In this document: positions 11,606 through 23,700 of the stretch, piece after piece
How positions within the stretch are numbered: the stretch's first letter is position 1
Layout: every line of letters starts with the position of its first letter
NCBI RefSeq assembly: GCF_030247195.1
Contig: NC_080670.1
Coordinates: 29,985,997-30,049,996 of the forward strand
Source: Topomyia yanbarensis
Lineage: Eukaryota > Arthropoda > Insecta > Diptera > Culicidae
Direction: 5' to 3'
DNA: 64,000 bases
Notes under the pieces: model-generated
What the model was told of the DNA's origin: nothing
The model's database searches: none
Seen by the model: only the letters and a program-made list of their open reading frames with translations
Position numbers and translations under genes: made by a program

Positions 11606-13170
11606 ATGAAAATTAAACAGTGAAAAGTGAAGAATAAAAAATAAAAATTAGAAATTTAAAATATAAAATTAAATGTGAAAAATAAAAGATTTAAAATGAG
11701 ATTGAGAAATGACATATGAAGAATGAGAATTGAAAAATAAAAAATGAAAACAGGCAAATAAAAAGTGAAAAGTGAGAAAAGAAATGGGAGAAATGATAAA
11801 AAAATAAACCGTGAAAAGTGAAAAATGAGAAGTGAGAAGTGAACAGTGAAAAGTGAGAAGTGAGAAGTGAGAAGTGAGAAGTGAGAAGTGAGAAGTGAGA
11901 AGTGAGAAGTGAGAAGTGAGAAGTGAGAAGTGAGAAGTGAGAAGTGAGAAGTGAGAAGTGAGAAGTGAGAAGTGAGAAGTGAGAAGTGAGAAGTGAGAAG
12001 TGAGAAGTGAGAAGTGAGAAGTGAGAAGTGAGAAGTGAGAAGTGAGAAGTGAGAAGTGAGAAGTGAGAAGTGAGAAGTGAGAAGTGAGAAGTGAAAAGTG
12101 AAAAGTGAGAAGTGAAAAGTGAAAAGTGAAAAGTGAAAAGTGAAAAGTGAAAAGTGAAAAGTGAAAAGTGAAAAGTGAAAAGTGAAAAGTGAAAAGTGAA
12201 AAGTGAAAAGTGAAAAGTGAAAAGTGAAAAGTGAAAAGTGAAAAGTGAAAAGTGAAAAGTGAAAAGTGAAAAGTGAAAAGTGAAAAGTGAAAAGTGAAAA
12301 GTGAAAAGTGAAAAGTGAAAAGTGAAAAGTGAAAAGTGAAAAGTGAAAAGTGAAAAGTGAAAAGTGAAAAGTGAAAAGTGAAAAGTGAAAAGTGAAAAGT
12401 GAAAAGTGAAAAGTGAAAAGTGAAAAGTGAAAAGTGAAAAGTGAAAAGTGAAAAGTGAAAAGTGAAAAGTGAAAAGTGAAAAGTGAAAAGTGAAAAGTGA
12501 AAAGTGAAAAGTGAAAAGTGAAAAGTGAAAAGTGAAAAGTGAAAAGTGAAAAGTGAAAAGTGAAAAGTGAAAAGTGAAAAGTGAAAAGTGAAAAGTGAAA
12601 AGTGAAAAGTGAAAAGTGAAAAGTGAAAAGTGAAAAGTGAAAAGTGAAAAGTGAAAAGTGAAAAGTGAAAAGTGAAAAGTGAAAAGTGAAAAGTGAAAAG
12701 TGAAAAGTGAAAAGTGAAAAGTGAAAAGTGAAAAGTGAAAAGTGAAAAGTGAAAAGTGAAAAGTGAAAAGTGAAAAGTGAAAAGTGAAAAGTGAAAAGTG
12801 AGAAGTGAAAAGTGAAAAGTGAGAAGTGAGAAGTGAAAAGTGAAAATTGAAAAGTGAAAAGTGAAAACTGAAAAATGAATAGTGAAAAGTAAAAAATGAA
12901 AAATGAAGGAAAATGAAAAATGAAAGATGAAAAACGAAAATTGAAGGAAAATGAAAAATAAAGAATAAAAACTGAAGATTGAAAATTAAAAAAACGAAGA
13001 ATGAAAAATACTAAATGATGAAAGAAAAATGAAAAAGTGAAAAAAGAGAAAACTGAAAAATGGGAAAAAACGAGAAATAGAAAATTTAAAATGAGAATGA
13101 GAAAATGAAAAAATAAACAATAAAAAATAGAAAATGAAAAAAAACGAAAAATTAAAAATGGTGAGCCGAA
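11606..13170. repeat. GTGARAA heptamer satellite
   Basis: The core (about 11822-12860) is a nearly perfect 7-bp tandem array. It starts as GTGAGAA units, switches near 12090 to GTGAAAA units for about 700 bp, and ends in mixed units. The flanks (11606-11820 and 12860-13170) are decayed heptamers such as ATGAAAA and ATAAAAA. There is no coding potential. Confidence 0.95.
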
Positions 13171-14268
13171 AAATTTACAATTAAAAACTGAAAACTGGAA
13201 ATCGAAAATCGGACATCAAAAGTCTAAGTTCAAAAAGGAAAACTAAGAATCAAAAATCTAATATAAACAATGAACATCTAAAATCGAAAACCTAAACTCA
13301 AGAGTCAAAAAATTACTTTGTATATGTTTTCTTTCATTTAATTCGTCGAAAAATTGAAAATCAAAAATCGAAAATTTAAGCTCTAAAATTGAACATCGGA
13401 AATCAAACGTCGAACATCACAAATCACGCATCAATAATCATGGATCGAAAATAAAAACTCGAACTCCGAAAACCAAAAATCAAGTATAAAAAATCGGAAA
13501 TCGAAAATAAAAAATCTAAAATAGAAAATTGAAAATCAGAGGCCAAAAATTAAAAATCAAAAATGAAAATTGATAATCGATTATTGAATATTTAATATTT
13601 AAAATGAAAATGAACATTTTCATTTAAATTTATAGCTACTTTAACGATGCGTTCTTAAAAATGAAGAATAAAAAAGGGAAGTTGACAATTGTAAATTGAA
13701 AATTTGGGAATCAAAGATAAAAAAAACGAAAATTTATCATCCAAAATCGAAAACAGGCAATCGCATATCAAAAATTGATGATCAAAAATCGAAAACCGGA
13801 AATCGAAACTTGAAATTTAACATGGAATATCGAAAGTTAAAAAGTGTGGATCGAAAATGAAGATGAGGACGGCGAATATCGATAAAACAAAAATCGAGAA
13901 ATTTAAAATCAAAAATTTGAAGTTGAAAATTGAATATTGAACATAAAACGTCGAACAAGTGAAGTAACAGAGAATCGAAAAGAGAAACTTACACACCAAA
14001 AATCAAAAACATAAAATCGAAAATCGATTCTCGTAAAATCGATAATTTAAATTCGGCACTCAAAATCTGAATATGGAAAATCAAAAATGAAAACTCGAAA
14101 AACAAATATCAAATGTCAAAAATCAAAAAAGGAAAACAAAAAATTTGAAATAAAAAGTAAATAAATAAAAAATCGAATACGAAAAATGAAAAATAGAAGA
14201 TCAAAACTCGAAAATTAAACATCAAAAATCGAATATAGAAAAACAAGAATTGAAAATCGAAATTAATA
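13171..14268. repeat. Degenerate GAAAATC heptamer array
   Basis: By hand, long stretches parse into 7-bp units of the form GAAAATC, AAAAATC and GAACATC, for example at 13370-13580 and 13740-13810. It follows the GTGARAA satellite without a clear break, which suggests a related origin with stronger decay. No gene is visible. Confidence 0.75.
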
Positions 14269-14269
14269 C

Positions 14270-14615
14270 TACAGTAGATTTTATCTACCCCCGATTTTAT
14301 CAGCTTCATATGAAAATTGTTAGTTGGTAGTTTGATGGGATCTAGCAGACGAACCAAGTTGAATTAGAGTAAATCCTTCCTTGGGCATATATTTCTTATC
14401 TTAGAGATCCGAAAAATGCAAAAATAAAAATGTTATTTTTTTTTAAATTTTTCACTGTCCGACCCCCTTAAGGGGAACATAAAGTAAATCATCAGAAAAA
14501 GGTTGCGAGGCTATATCTAAGGACCAAAGAAGAATATTTTGAGCTTCGGTTTATTATCCCTGTTTTATCAGCCTAAAATTCGCCAATGGGCTGATAAAAA
14601 CGGGTTTACACTGTA
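14270..14615. mobile_element. Small MITE, TACAGT/TTTTATCAGC family, copy 1
   Basis: The left end is TACAGTAGATTTTATCTACC followed by CCCGATTTTATCAGC. The right end is GCTGATAAAAACGGG followed by TTTACACTGTA, an imperfect inverted repeat. The internal sequence includes CATATGAAAATTGTTAGTTG and the palindrome CCCCCTTAAGGGG. Related copies lie at 32715-32990 and 57945-58190. About 346 bp, non-coding. Confidence 0.65.
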
Positions 14616-15677
14616 TTCAGTTCCACCACATACATAATATTGTATTGATACGATTTAACAGTATCAGCGTGTGTGACAATGTTGGGCACCAGCTCTCTAT
14701 GTATTATGATGATAATAGAATCGAAGTACGATTGCATGATATATTTCACCATAACACATGATATGCGAATTGCGGAATCAGAAAACGCAATGTCAAATGC
14801 GGCTATCCTAGGCGTTCGTGACATTTCGAGTGGGCTCTTCCTGTACTCAGGCTTGTTATTTGCTCACACAATGTGCACAAAGAGCGAAATACACCGGGTG
14901 TATAAAAGAGCAGCACAAGAACAGATCAACCGCACGAAGAGAAACTTGAAACGAAAAAGAGAAAAAGCTGCGAACCAAGAGATGCAGAATTTCGTACAAA
15001 GAGTCACCTTGAAGAGACGCTTTTTTGTGCCTACCCTCACTGGCAAACAGGGAGGAAGGCGAATAAAACTCAGATAAAGTTTAACCGAAAGAACGTTTTT
15101 AAAATGTTATTTGGTTGCCTTCCCTGCATCCATGTGCGTGGGAATGTGGGATCAAGATGCACACTAAAGAGCCTCTTTATTGCTACTCTTTTATGTGTTC
15201 AGCCATTGAGTAGAATGCACGCATGGGAGCAAAACACATCTGAGTGAAGAGGGTTTATTGTTAAAGAGAAGAGCGGTGGTTCGCATGAAAAGGGCAAATA
15301 GCGTTTTTTCTCTTCTCTTTATTTGCTCTGAGAAGTATTCCATTCCTGCCTGTACTCAGACCACGCTGTGTACTTATGACAATCAGTCTTCCACGTGTCA
15401 GTACTGTGAACACTAGGTAAAACCCTGCGCTGGAATATCTAAAGAAATTAATACCAAAAATAACATGTTCAATTAATTCATAATCGATTGCCCCAGAAAA
15501 AAACCAGCACTCTACAAGACAGCAGCAGTGATCAAAGTATGAATGAAAACGGCAACCAAAGAGCGAACCGAATAATACTCAAAAGTTTTCAGACGAAGAT
15601 AAAAATGCTCCATCACCGCGGAAAGGAATGTTCGCACGCCCCGGTAAAAAGGGTGCAAACAAGTCGATGGACACATG
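14616..15677. other. Unassigned DNA with TATA-like site
   Basis: About 1 kb without recognised coding homology. TATAAAAG at 14901-14908 is a plausible TATA box, but no gene follows. The open frame 14673-15077 (134 codons, Lys/Arg-rich C-terminus) matches nothing I recognise and is probably chance. The words CCTGTACTCAG and TTATTTGCTC recur near 14840 and 15310-15350, hinting at an old repeat. Confidence 0.4.
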
Positions 15678-15730
15678 TTAAATATTCACAACAAATAAAT
15701 AATAGATATTTATTTGTTGTGAATATTTAA
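15678..15730. repeat. Perfect short palindrome (24-bp arms)
   Basis: TTAAATATTCACAACAAATA and the following bases (15678-15701) are exactly mirrored at 15707-15730, leaving a 5-nt loop. The arms match perfectly in otherwise low-copy DNA. It could be a hairpin-forming transcript, a cruciform site or a foldback scar. Confidence 0.9.
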
Positions 15731-18700
15731 AAGGCAAATGGCTTCGTTAAGCTCGCATATCAAGCCGTATCAATTAAACTAATCAAGAAAACAATTTGCT
15801 GAAACCTAACAAAGAACGCTCCGCATAAAACGAAACAAACAAGCATAATTGGTCCGCTTTTAATTCATGCACTTTTCGATTTGGTAATCTATTGGACATT
15901 AGCAAAAAAACCAAGAACAATTATTGTCTGCAAAGAATAGTTATTCCACTCCACGAAAGGAATCAACAAAAAAGGACCGCTATTCTGGATCGAAATGTGT
16001 TAAACTTGGAGATAACGTGTGTTGAGTAAAACAGAGGAAGTGGATTTTTATTGTTGCAAGATTCGTCCATCTGTTCGTGAAGTGAAATATTGAGAAAAAA
16101 AATGTGAAACTACCAGCGTTCAATTTCATAATGAGCATGTGATCCTAAGTACTGCTGAAACTTAATTATAGTAGATAGTTATCTGAATGTGATCTTAACT
16201 ACTGCTGAAAGCATGTTCTATCCTTTCAGCTTTTATTTTCGATCGCTCAATTGTTACACACTAATTATTAGAACAAACGCAGTGAACTAATTGTTCGGCT
16301 TGGAAATTGATTACTTTCAATTGTGTACATATATCATTACCGACTTGCTTCTTTGGTGGCAGTCACAACCCACAGACTATCGCGGGCTGAGATCGGCCAT
16401 TCGATAACGACCTTTGCCCGTACGGGTGCATACAGTACAGAGTGCAGTCCAGCGCAGTTTCGATTGAGTGAGACCACAGGCGCTGCAATTGCTGTGTACT
16501 TGTCGATTGGTTACTGCTGCGATGCTAGAATTTATCGGAACGTGGTTAAATACCGATACGAACGGGAGTTCAACCGAGTTTGACTTATGGACTACTTTGT
16601 TTCCACTGTTGGTGGGATTTGGATCACGTGTCAAAATGGAGGTTTTATTAAGAGATCTTTTGTGCTGTCAAACGACTAATAATTGGCCAGTCTACTGAAT
16701 CGATCTGCTAAACAAATGCTGTTCTGAGAAATAATTACCTTACCTTGCAATCTCTAACTCATGATAATTTCATAGGTCGTAGGACATAGGTGTCGCTCTA
16801 ATGTTTACAAAATCCATATTAAAATGACGGCTTAGAGCAAACTTCTAAAGCGACTCGAACCAAAAAAAAAAGAAATCATCAGAACTCTCTCACAAGACCA
16901 TGATGGGCATCTCTATTTTTCTACCATCACTCATTAGCTGCGTTCAAGGTCACTATTTCGATTCACGTCCTACCGAACCACAGAACCATCTATCCCCAAA
17001 AGCGGCGTTCTGTTTAAGAAAACACTTGCGTCATTTCTAGCGCAAATATAAAAAATCTCGCATCGCCATTATTGGCGAGTAAACAGACCTGCATTCCTTT
17101 CGATCCCGTGATGGGGAGTCGTCGGTTGCGATTTTTTGGAAATCTCAACCGCCTTGAAAAAAACACAACTAATATCCGAAAGCATGAGCGGAGCGGTTCT
17201 CTGCTAACGAGGTGCGAACGAACCTTTTCCTGACCAGCTCGTCGATTTTCCCTTCGCTATTTTTTTAGCCGCACGGCACGGATATTGCGCCATCCTTCCT
17301 GAATAGATTAATACCGACAACATATCAAAAGCGAAATGCGGCAATCTATAGTGTTATTAAAAGCCATAAAATGCAAATTAAAAAACAATCCACCTTGAGG
17401 TTTGTGAGCGACCGAAGGGGGGGGGGGGTGTCCAAGCAGGCCAAGAAAACGTGTCTAAGCTAGTTGTGAGGCTCGTTGGTGGTACCGGACAACCCCGCTA
17501 GTTGGAATGTCGACGGATTCGAACCAATTTGGATTTGAGTGGAAAATGTTTGAAGTATTACTGAGGCGATACGGTGATACTTGTAAGTGTAACTACTCGA
17601 TTAGATGTGTACTGAATAGTTGTTCCCTGGAGTCAACCGTGATTTCAAAACAAGTGATAATCCATTGATAACTAGCTTCTGCTAATTAAATTATCGTTCG
17701 TATCTGCTTCTGGCTGAAGTGAAGGGGCTTAAAGAATTAATAACAATCATCGCAATCGACGACATGAGATTGCGTTGTGTGATCGGGACATGGGACATAC
17801 AAAACAAATTTAAATAGTTTGTGACAGTTTGCAAATATTTCAAAATCACCTGTCAGATGTTTCAATTAGCCGCACAAGCCTGCTTAGGTTGATTTTCAAT
17901 TAAAAATAATTTGACGACAACTCCTTCGACCGGTCGCCGCCGCCGGGTCTGACAGTTCACCCAGAGCGGCCTTCGAATGCAATAAGTTACATGCGTTGTA
18001 ATTATCAACGGTGGATAATAATTATGCTATGTAGGTAATCGAATATAAAGTTAGCAAATTGTTTACTATTGATTCCGTCGAGTGCAGCGCATGGTCTCTG
18101 ACTTAGAACTGGTTGTTCGGGTGCTGACCGTAGCCGACGACCTACAAATCCAATACCAGCAAGCGGAACAATCTCCGGCTGTAGTAGTGCTGACAGCTTG
18201 TCAATTCGGCTGTAAGCTTTACATGTACGTAGTAAGTTCTAATAAACGGATCAATATGCTTTTTCAGGTCTTCAAACGGGCAACACTCTGATGCTCTAAA
18301 ATGATTTCGCTATAATTTTTTAAACTGATTAATTTCCAAATAAATGTTTATCTACTTACAGAACAGTACGAAAAATCAAAGGTCCGTGTATGACTAATTC
18401 AAGTTACCTGGAAATATAAAAGAAAAAAAAGGATTAGTCAAATTCAATGTCAATAATCGGGGGAAACGGGTCCGGGACCTCTGATATTATTCACTTCTAC
18501 AAATCTAAACAGCATAAATCAAAACCGCATGATGATCTCATTTTCTGTTAGCAAAATCTGTGATCGCACGGTGCGGTAAGGATCCGAAGATAAAACCAAA
18601 CGCGGTGTATTTATTTACCATCTTAATCACACATTCGCCAACGATATCCGAACACCAACCAGTTACCGGACAAATAAATAAACAATAACCACAATATCTG

Positions 18701-20340
18701 CAAGCAACCAACCGAGTAAAAGCTGGGCTGCGCTGCGAAAAAAAGACAAGCGAACACACCCTCATCCAAGCAACAGGGTTGCCGTTTTCACAGATTAGTC
18801 TGCCATATGCGAAAAGTGGACCAAAATATTTTTTCGCTGATTTTTGCCATTTTGTGGTTCCAAGTTTCTAGTTTTTTTTAAATTGCACAATGATTTTCAT
18901 AGATTTTCTTAAATGATAAAAATTTGTCCTTTTAATGTGACAACACTGCCAAGCAGCATATGTCGCGCGAGTCGTCGCCGAAGGCGAATTGCGAAAGCGA
19001 CCGCGGTCACCACCGATTCCGAGTTGCGCCGATAGGGTAAATATTTGAAATTTGAGCAAACTGTATAGTTCGCCTGCTATTTTGACGCAATTTGCATTAG
19101 AGTCGTTTGAAAATAATGATCCACACTCCCTTCCCCCGATAGCCATCCGTTCTGATGGAGGTGGAATCCATAAATCAAAACCAATGACCACTCCTCATGT
19201 TCTCATATCGAGTATTAAAAAAAAGCATAGACGGGGAAAAAAACCAAACACGGTTCGACCTTTCGCGGCCGGCCACCCGCTTGGGCGAAAGGTGGTTGGC
19301 GGGGAACCAAATTACTATCATTATGATTAGCCACATGGCTGTGGTCGGAACTGTTGGAAAAAATGCTGAGAAATGGCATGACGACTTGCGATGCGATGCG
19401 GGGGTGCGCGCATTAGGATGATTAGGATTTCATCACCGCGCGGGAGCCATCGCAGGCGGCCATGGTTGGAAAATCGACGAAACATGGGTCGGCCGATTTC
19501 ACGCCAACACACGACGGAGCCGGTGTGTGATGTTCGGAAAATGGTTCGGGGTTATGTCAGCGCTGCGAATGGTAATTATTTGGTGTAATTTAAATTATTT
19601 GCCAGGGGAAGGAAGAGCAGAAGGAAACAATGATTTACCTAATTCAATTTCCGACCGGTATGTGTGGTAATAAAATATCATGAGAAAAAAAAATGGTTGA
19701 CCTGAATCGTGCGAGGCTTTTTCTGACTCTTTCGACACACAATTCATACACGAACCTGATCAAAAGCAGTACGAAAAGTAGCAATCAATCCTTGACTCCC
19801 GAATGACGCTAATTCGATGGAGGATGGGAAGCTATTTGAGTTTGGTATTTTGAAAGTACCTATTAAAATTACGATTTGTACCTGATGTTGAGAAAGGTGA
19901 AATTTACTTTCTCTAACTAATGATGGACTTTAAATTTGGGTTGGGAATCTCAGGTACTAACTCTTCTGCGTATGTATTGCACAAACTTTGTTCGGAATTA
20001 CAAAAACACAAGATTAGAAGACCAACCAAGTGGGTTTCACAAATGACCTTGACTTGTGATTCCAAAATGGCAATTTCGAATAAGAACTGCTTCCATCGGT
20101 AAATCACAACAGAAGAATTGGGAGAACAACTAGCACAAGTTCATTTAGATGTCGATTCAACAATATTCAACATCGTCGAAAATTAGTATGGCATATTTCT
20201 GCTTCAAGTTATGAATGTTCTAAAAATTTCGGGAGTACTGGTTAACCATTAAAGGCGCAAATCTTTTTTTTTAAATTTCTTGAAAATTGTTCCATAGCTT
20301 CAATACGTTACTATGATAATTTTGAGACGATTTTCGCAAG
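15731..20340. other. Low-copy non-coding DNA, unassigned
   Basis: About 4.6 kb of mixed composition. Only short overlapping open frames are present, without recognised domains. Details: a diverged direct repeat (GTGATCCTAAGTACTGCTGAA and GTGATCTTAACTACTGCTGAA forms) about 51 bp apart near 16138 and 16189, and a poly-G run near 17418. GC-richer segments at 16370-16520, 17920-17980 and 18960-19560 could be conserved host non-coding or regulatory DNA. No promoter can be asserted. Confidence 0.45.
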
Positions 20341-20379
20341 GTTCAAAACAACACTGCGCATTTAAGGATTAAGGAACTG

Positions 20380-20740
20380 TTTCTCGTCGTTGACTAGTTG
20401 GGTAAAATCCTGTATCTTTTTAAAGCCTTTATTGGTACCACATGCACAATCATAATTGAAATGCTTATAAGTTTGACTCAGGGAAGCCCCTAAGGACTAC
20501 CGATCTTCTATTTATTCATCAACGATCTCTGTCACCATGATTGTAGGATTGCGCCACGGTGCTGACCTAGAATTATTTAGATTAGCGTCTAAAGTCGGGA
20601 CATTTTTTGGCGTGTGCTAGCTTGATATCGTTTTGAAAACTTATTACGGATTTTGGAAATATTCCAGAATGATGGAAATTTTCAAACAGAAAAGCTTAGC
20701 TCCTACTGTTATGGCATGAAGTTAATTTATGTTATTAATT
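20380..20740 (+). pseudogene. Non-LTR reverse transcriptase relic
   Basis: A plus-strand frame reads GSP, stop, GLPIFYLFINDLC near 20480-20535. This corresponds to the GxPQGSxLGPxLFxLFINDL core of CR1/Jockey-type reverse transcriptases. Further on, ADLELFRLASKVG (about 20560-20600) matches the ADDLKLFR region with one catalytic Asp replaced. Stops and frame changes show it is dead. The upstream words LTSWVKSCIFLK fit the segment before the core. It ends at the start of the GAATT array. A CR1-like origin is more likely than RTE, but the fragment is short. Confidence 0.55.
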
Positions 20741-20754
20741 TTGTACTGAAGCCG

Positions 20755-23700
20755 AAATGAATGTGAATTAATGAATTTGGAATTTCAGAAACTGTAGATA
20801 TTTCGAATTTCGTATTCCGATATACAAGTTCTGAATCCCTAATCCCGAACGGTGAATTGTAAATTCTTAATTTCTGGATGCCGTTTTTTGAATTTCCTTT
20901 TTCGAATTTCTAGTTTCGTATTTCGAATTCCGAAATTCAAAATCAGAAATACGATATCCGAATTTCGAATTCTGAATTATGAATTTATAATTTCGAATTA
21001 CAGATTCCGAATTCAGAATTATGAGTTCCGAATTGCCAATTTTGAATTCCGAATTTCTGGATTTTGAATTTAGAAATCCGACACACAAAATCAGAAACCC
21101 GATGTCCAACCGAAACTTGAGTTCTTTATTCAGTTTTCCAAATTCCGAATTGTGAATTATTTATTTCTAAATCTTAAAGTTTAAATTTTGAGTTTCGAAT
21201 TACGAATTCCGAACATCGAATTTCGAATTCCACACTCAGGACTCTGAATGGCATATTGTTAATTCAAATTTTGGATTTGAATTAGGAATCTAGAATTTTG
21301 ATTTTCTAATACCGAATTTCGAATATTACATTTCGAATTCGAAAATTCAAAATCCGAAACTGTTGTCCGAATTTCGAATTCTGAATTCCAAATTCTCAGT
21401 TCCTAATTTAGAATTTTGAAATTCGATTTTTGAATTTGGAGATCCGAAATTCAAAATTAGAATCCTGAATTGCTTGAAATTCGAATTTTGAATTTCAAAT
21501 TACGGTTTACGAATTAAGAATTACAAATCCCGGATTCCGAAACTCGAATTCCTTACTCCGTATTCCAAATTACGAGTTGTGAATTATGAATTTCGAAATA
21601 TGAATTTTGAATTTCGAATATGTATTTTTGAATTTTAAACTTCAAATTTCGAATTACGAACTCAGAATGTAGGATGGAGAATTTTGAAACTAAAATTTAG
21701 AACCTTAAATTAGAATTTTGAACTTTCAATTTCAATTTCCGTTACCCGAATTCTAAGTTCCTAATTCACAACTCTGAATTCCGAATTTCTGAATTTCGAA
21801 TACTAAATTTTGAATTTCGAATTTTGAATTATTAATTACGAATTTTGAACAATTTTCAAGTTCAGTATTCTGAATTTTGAATTGTTACTTTCCAACTTCA
21901 AATTTTGGATCTTGAACCAGAAATTTTCGATTTCGAATATTAAATTTCGAATTCCGAAATTCAAAATTGAAAATTTTAAATTTCGAAATCCGAATTCTGA
22001 ATATCGAATTCCGTAATCCGAATTCAAACTCCGTTTTCCAAAACCTCTGAATCCGCATTTCTGAATTGTGAATTTGGAATTTAAAAATCCGATATCCAAA
22101 ATTAGAAATCCGACGTCCGAATTTCGAATTTTGAATCCCGAACTAATGAATTCCTTATTTCGTATTCAAAATTATGATTCACGAATTATGGATTTTGAAT
22201 TCTGAATTTTGAAGTTCGATTTACGAATTTTGAATAACGAATTTCGAATTCTGAGCTACTAAATCCCTACTCTGAGTTCTGCATTCTTAATCACGAATTT
22301 AGAATTCCGAATTGTGAATCTGTAAAACTTCGATTTTTTGTGAATTTAGAATATTTGAATTTTGGAATCCGAAATTAAAAATCAGAAATCCCATGTCTGA
22401 ATTTTGAATCCCGATAACGCCTTACGAACTCCGAACTCCTTATTCTGCATTCCAAGTACCTAAGTGCACATTATGAATCTCGAATTTAATATTTCGAGCT
22501 TGAAATTTTTGAGTTACGAATTACGAATTTTGAACAACGAATTTAATTTCGAATTTTTCGAAGTAAGTCCGAACTCCGAGTGACTAACGAGTGTCCGAAA
22601 TTTAAAAAAAAAACAGAAATCCAATGTCCGAAGCCGACTTTTGAATCCCGAATTTCGAATTTAGATTTTTGAACTATGAACTTCGAATTACGACTTACGA
22701 ATTAAGAATTTCGAATCCAGAATTCCAAAACCCAAAGTCTTTATTTCGTTCTGCAAATTGCGAAATACGAATTTCGACTTTTGTCAAAAATTTCGAATTG
22801 TGAATTTCTGAATTGTTAATTTCGAATCCCGAGTTCCAAATTCAGAATTTCGAATAGTGAATTTCGAGCGTCAAATTTTAGATCATGAATTTCGAATTTG
22901 GATATTTGATATTTGAAGTTTATATTTTGCATTTTGAAATTTGAATTTCCAAAATTCCTGAACTTTCGAATATTTTATTTTTAGAAACCATGAGTCCTGA
23001 ATTCCGAATTTTGAATATAGAGTTTCAAATTTTGGATTTTCAAATTCGAGTTTTGAACCTGAAAATCCCAAATTCGATGTCCAAATTTCGTATACCGAAT
23101 TTTGAGTTTTGAATTTTGATGCATATTTGATATTTGAATATTTTATTTAGAAATTGGAATTTTTGAACCGTCGAATTTTTAAATTTTCAAATCGCCGGAA
23201 TTTCGAATTCCCAGACTTTCGAATTTTTAAAATTTCGAACGCATTTCGAAATTCAACATGCAGAATCCGATGTCCGTATTTCAAATATGGGTTTTTGAAT
23301 TTGCGAATATTTGAATACTCGTATTTCCGTATTTTCAATTTTTTGAACTATTGGGCTTTGAATTTTTCAGTTTTCGAATATTAAATTTTGAATTGTTGTC
23401 GAGAATTGTGAGATTCAGAATTTTTTATTTCGAATTTTGAAACGTTAATTTTCAATTTTCGAATTTTTGAATATTCGAATTTTTAAATCTTCGAATTTGG
23501 AATTCTGAGTTTCGAATTTTGAATATCCGAATTTTCAAGTTTTATTTAAAATTTAAAATAATCGTATTTTTGAATTTACGAATTTTGAGTTCGACCATGT
23601 AGTTTAGACTTTAGATGAGCTTGGAATTCTCAATTTTCGAATCTTCCAGCGTTTTCGAATATTCGGGTGTTTGAATTTTCGAATCATACAATTTTGGAAT

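Noticed and set aside
11822..12860. CRISPR-like or regularly spaced array
   Set aside because: Units are 7 bp with no spacers, and the context is an animal genome.
14673..15077. 134-codon open frame with a basic C-terminus
   Set aside because: No recognisable domain; it overlaps an antisense frame and repeat-like DNA.
20852..21109. Overlapping sense/antisense frames in the GAATT array
   Set aside because: The units are nearly self-complementary, so both strands stay open without coding.
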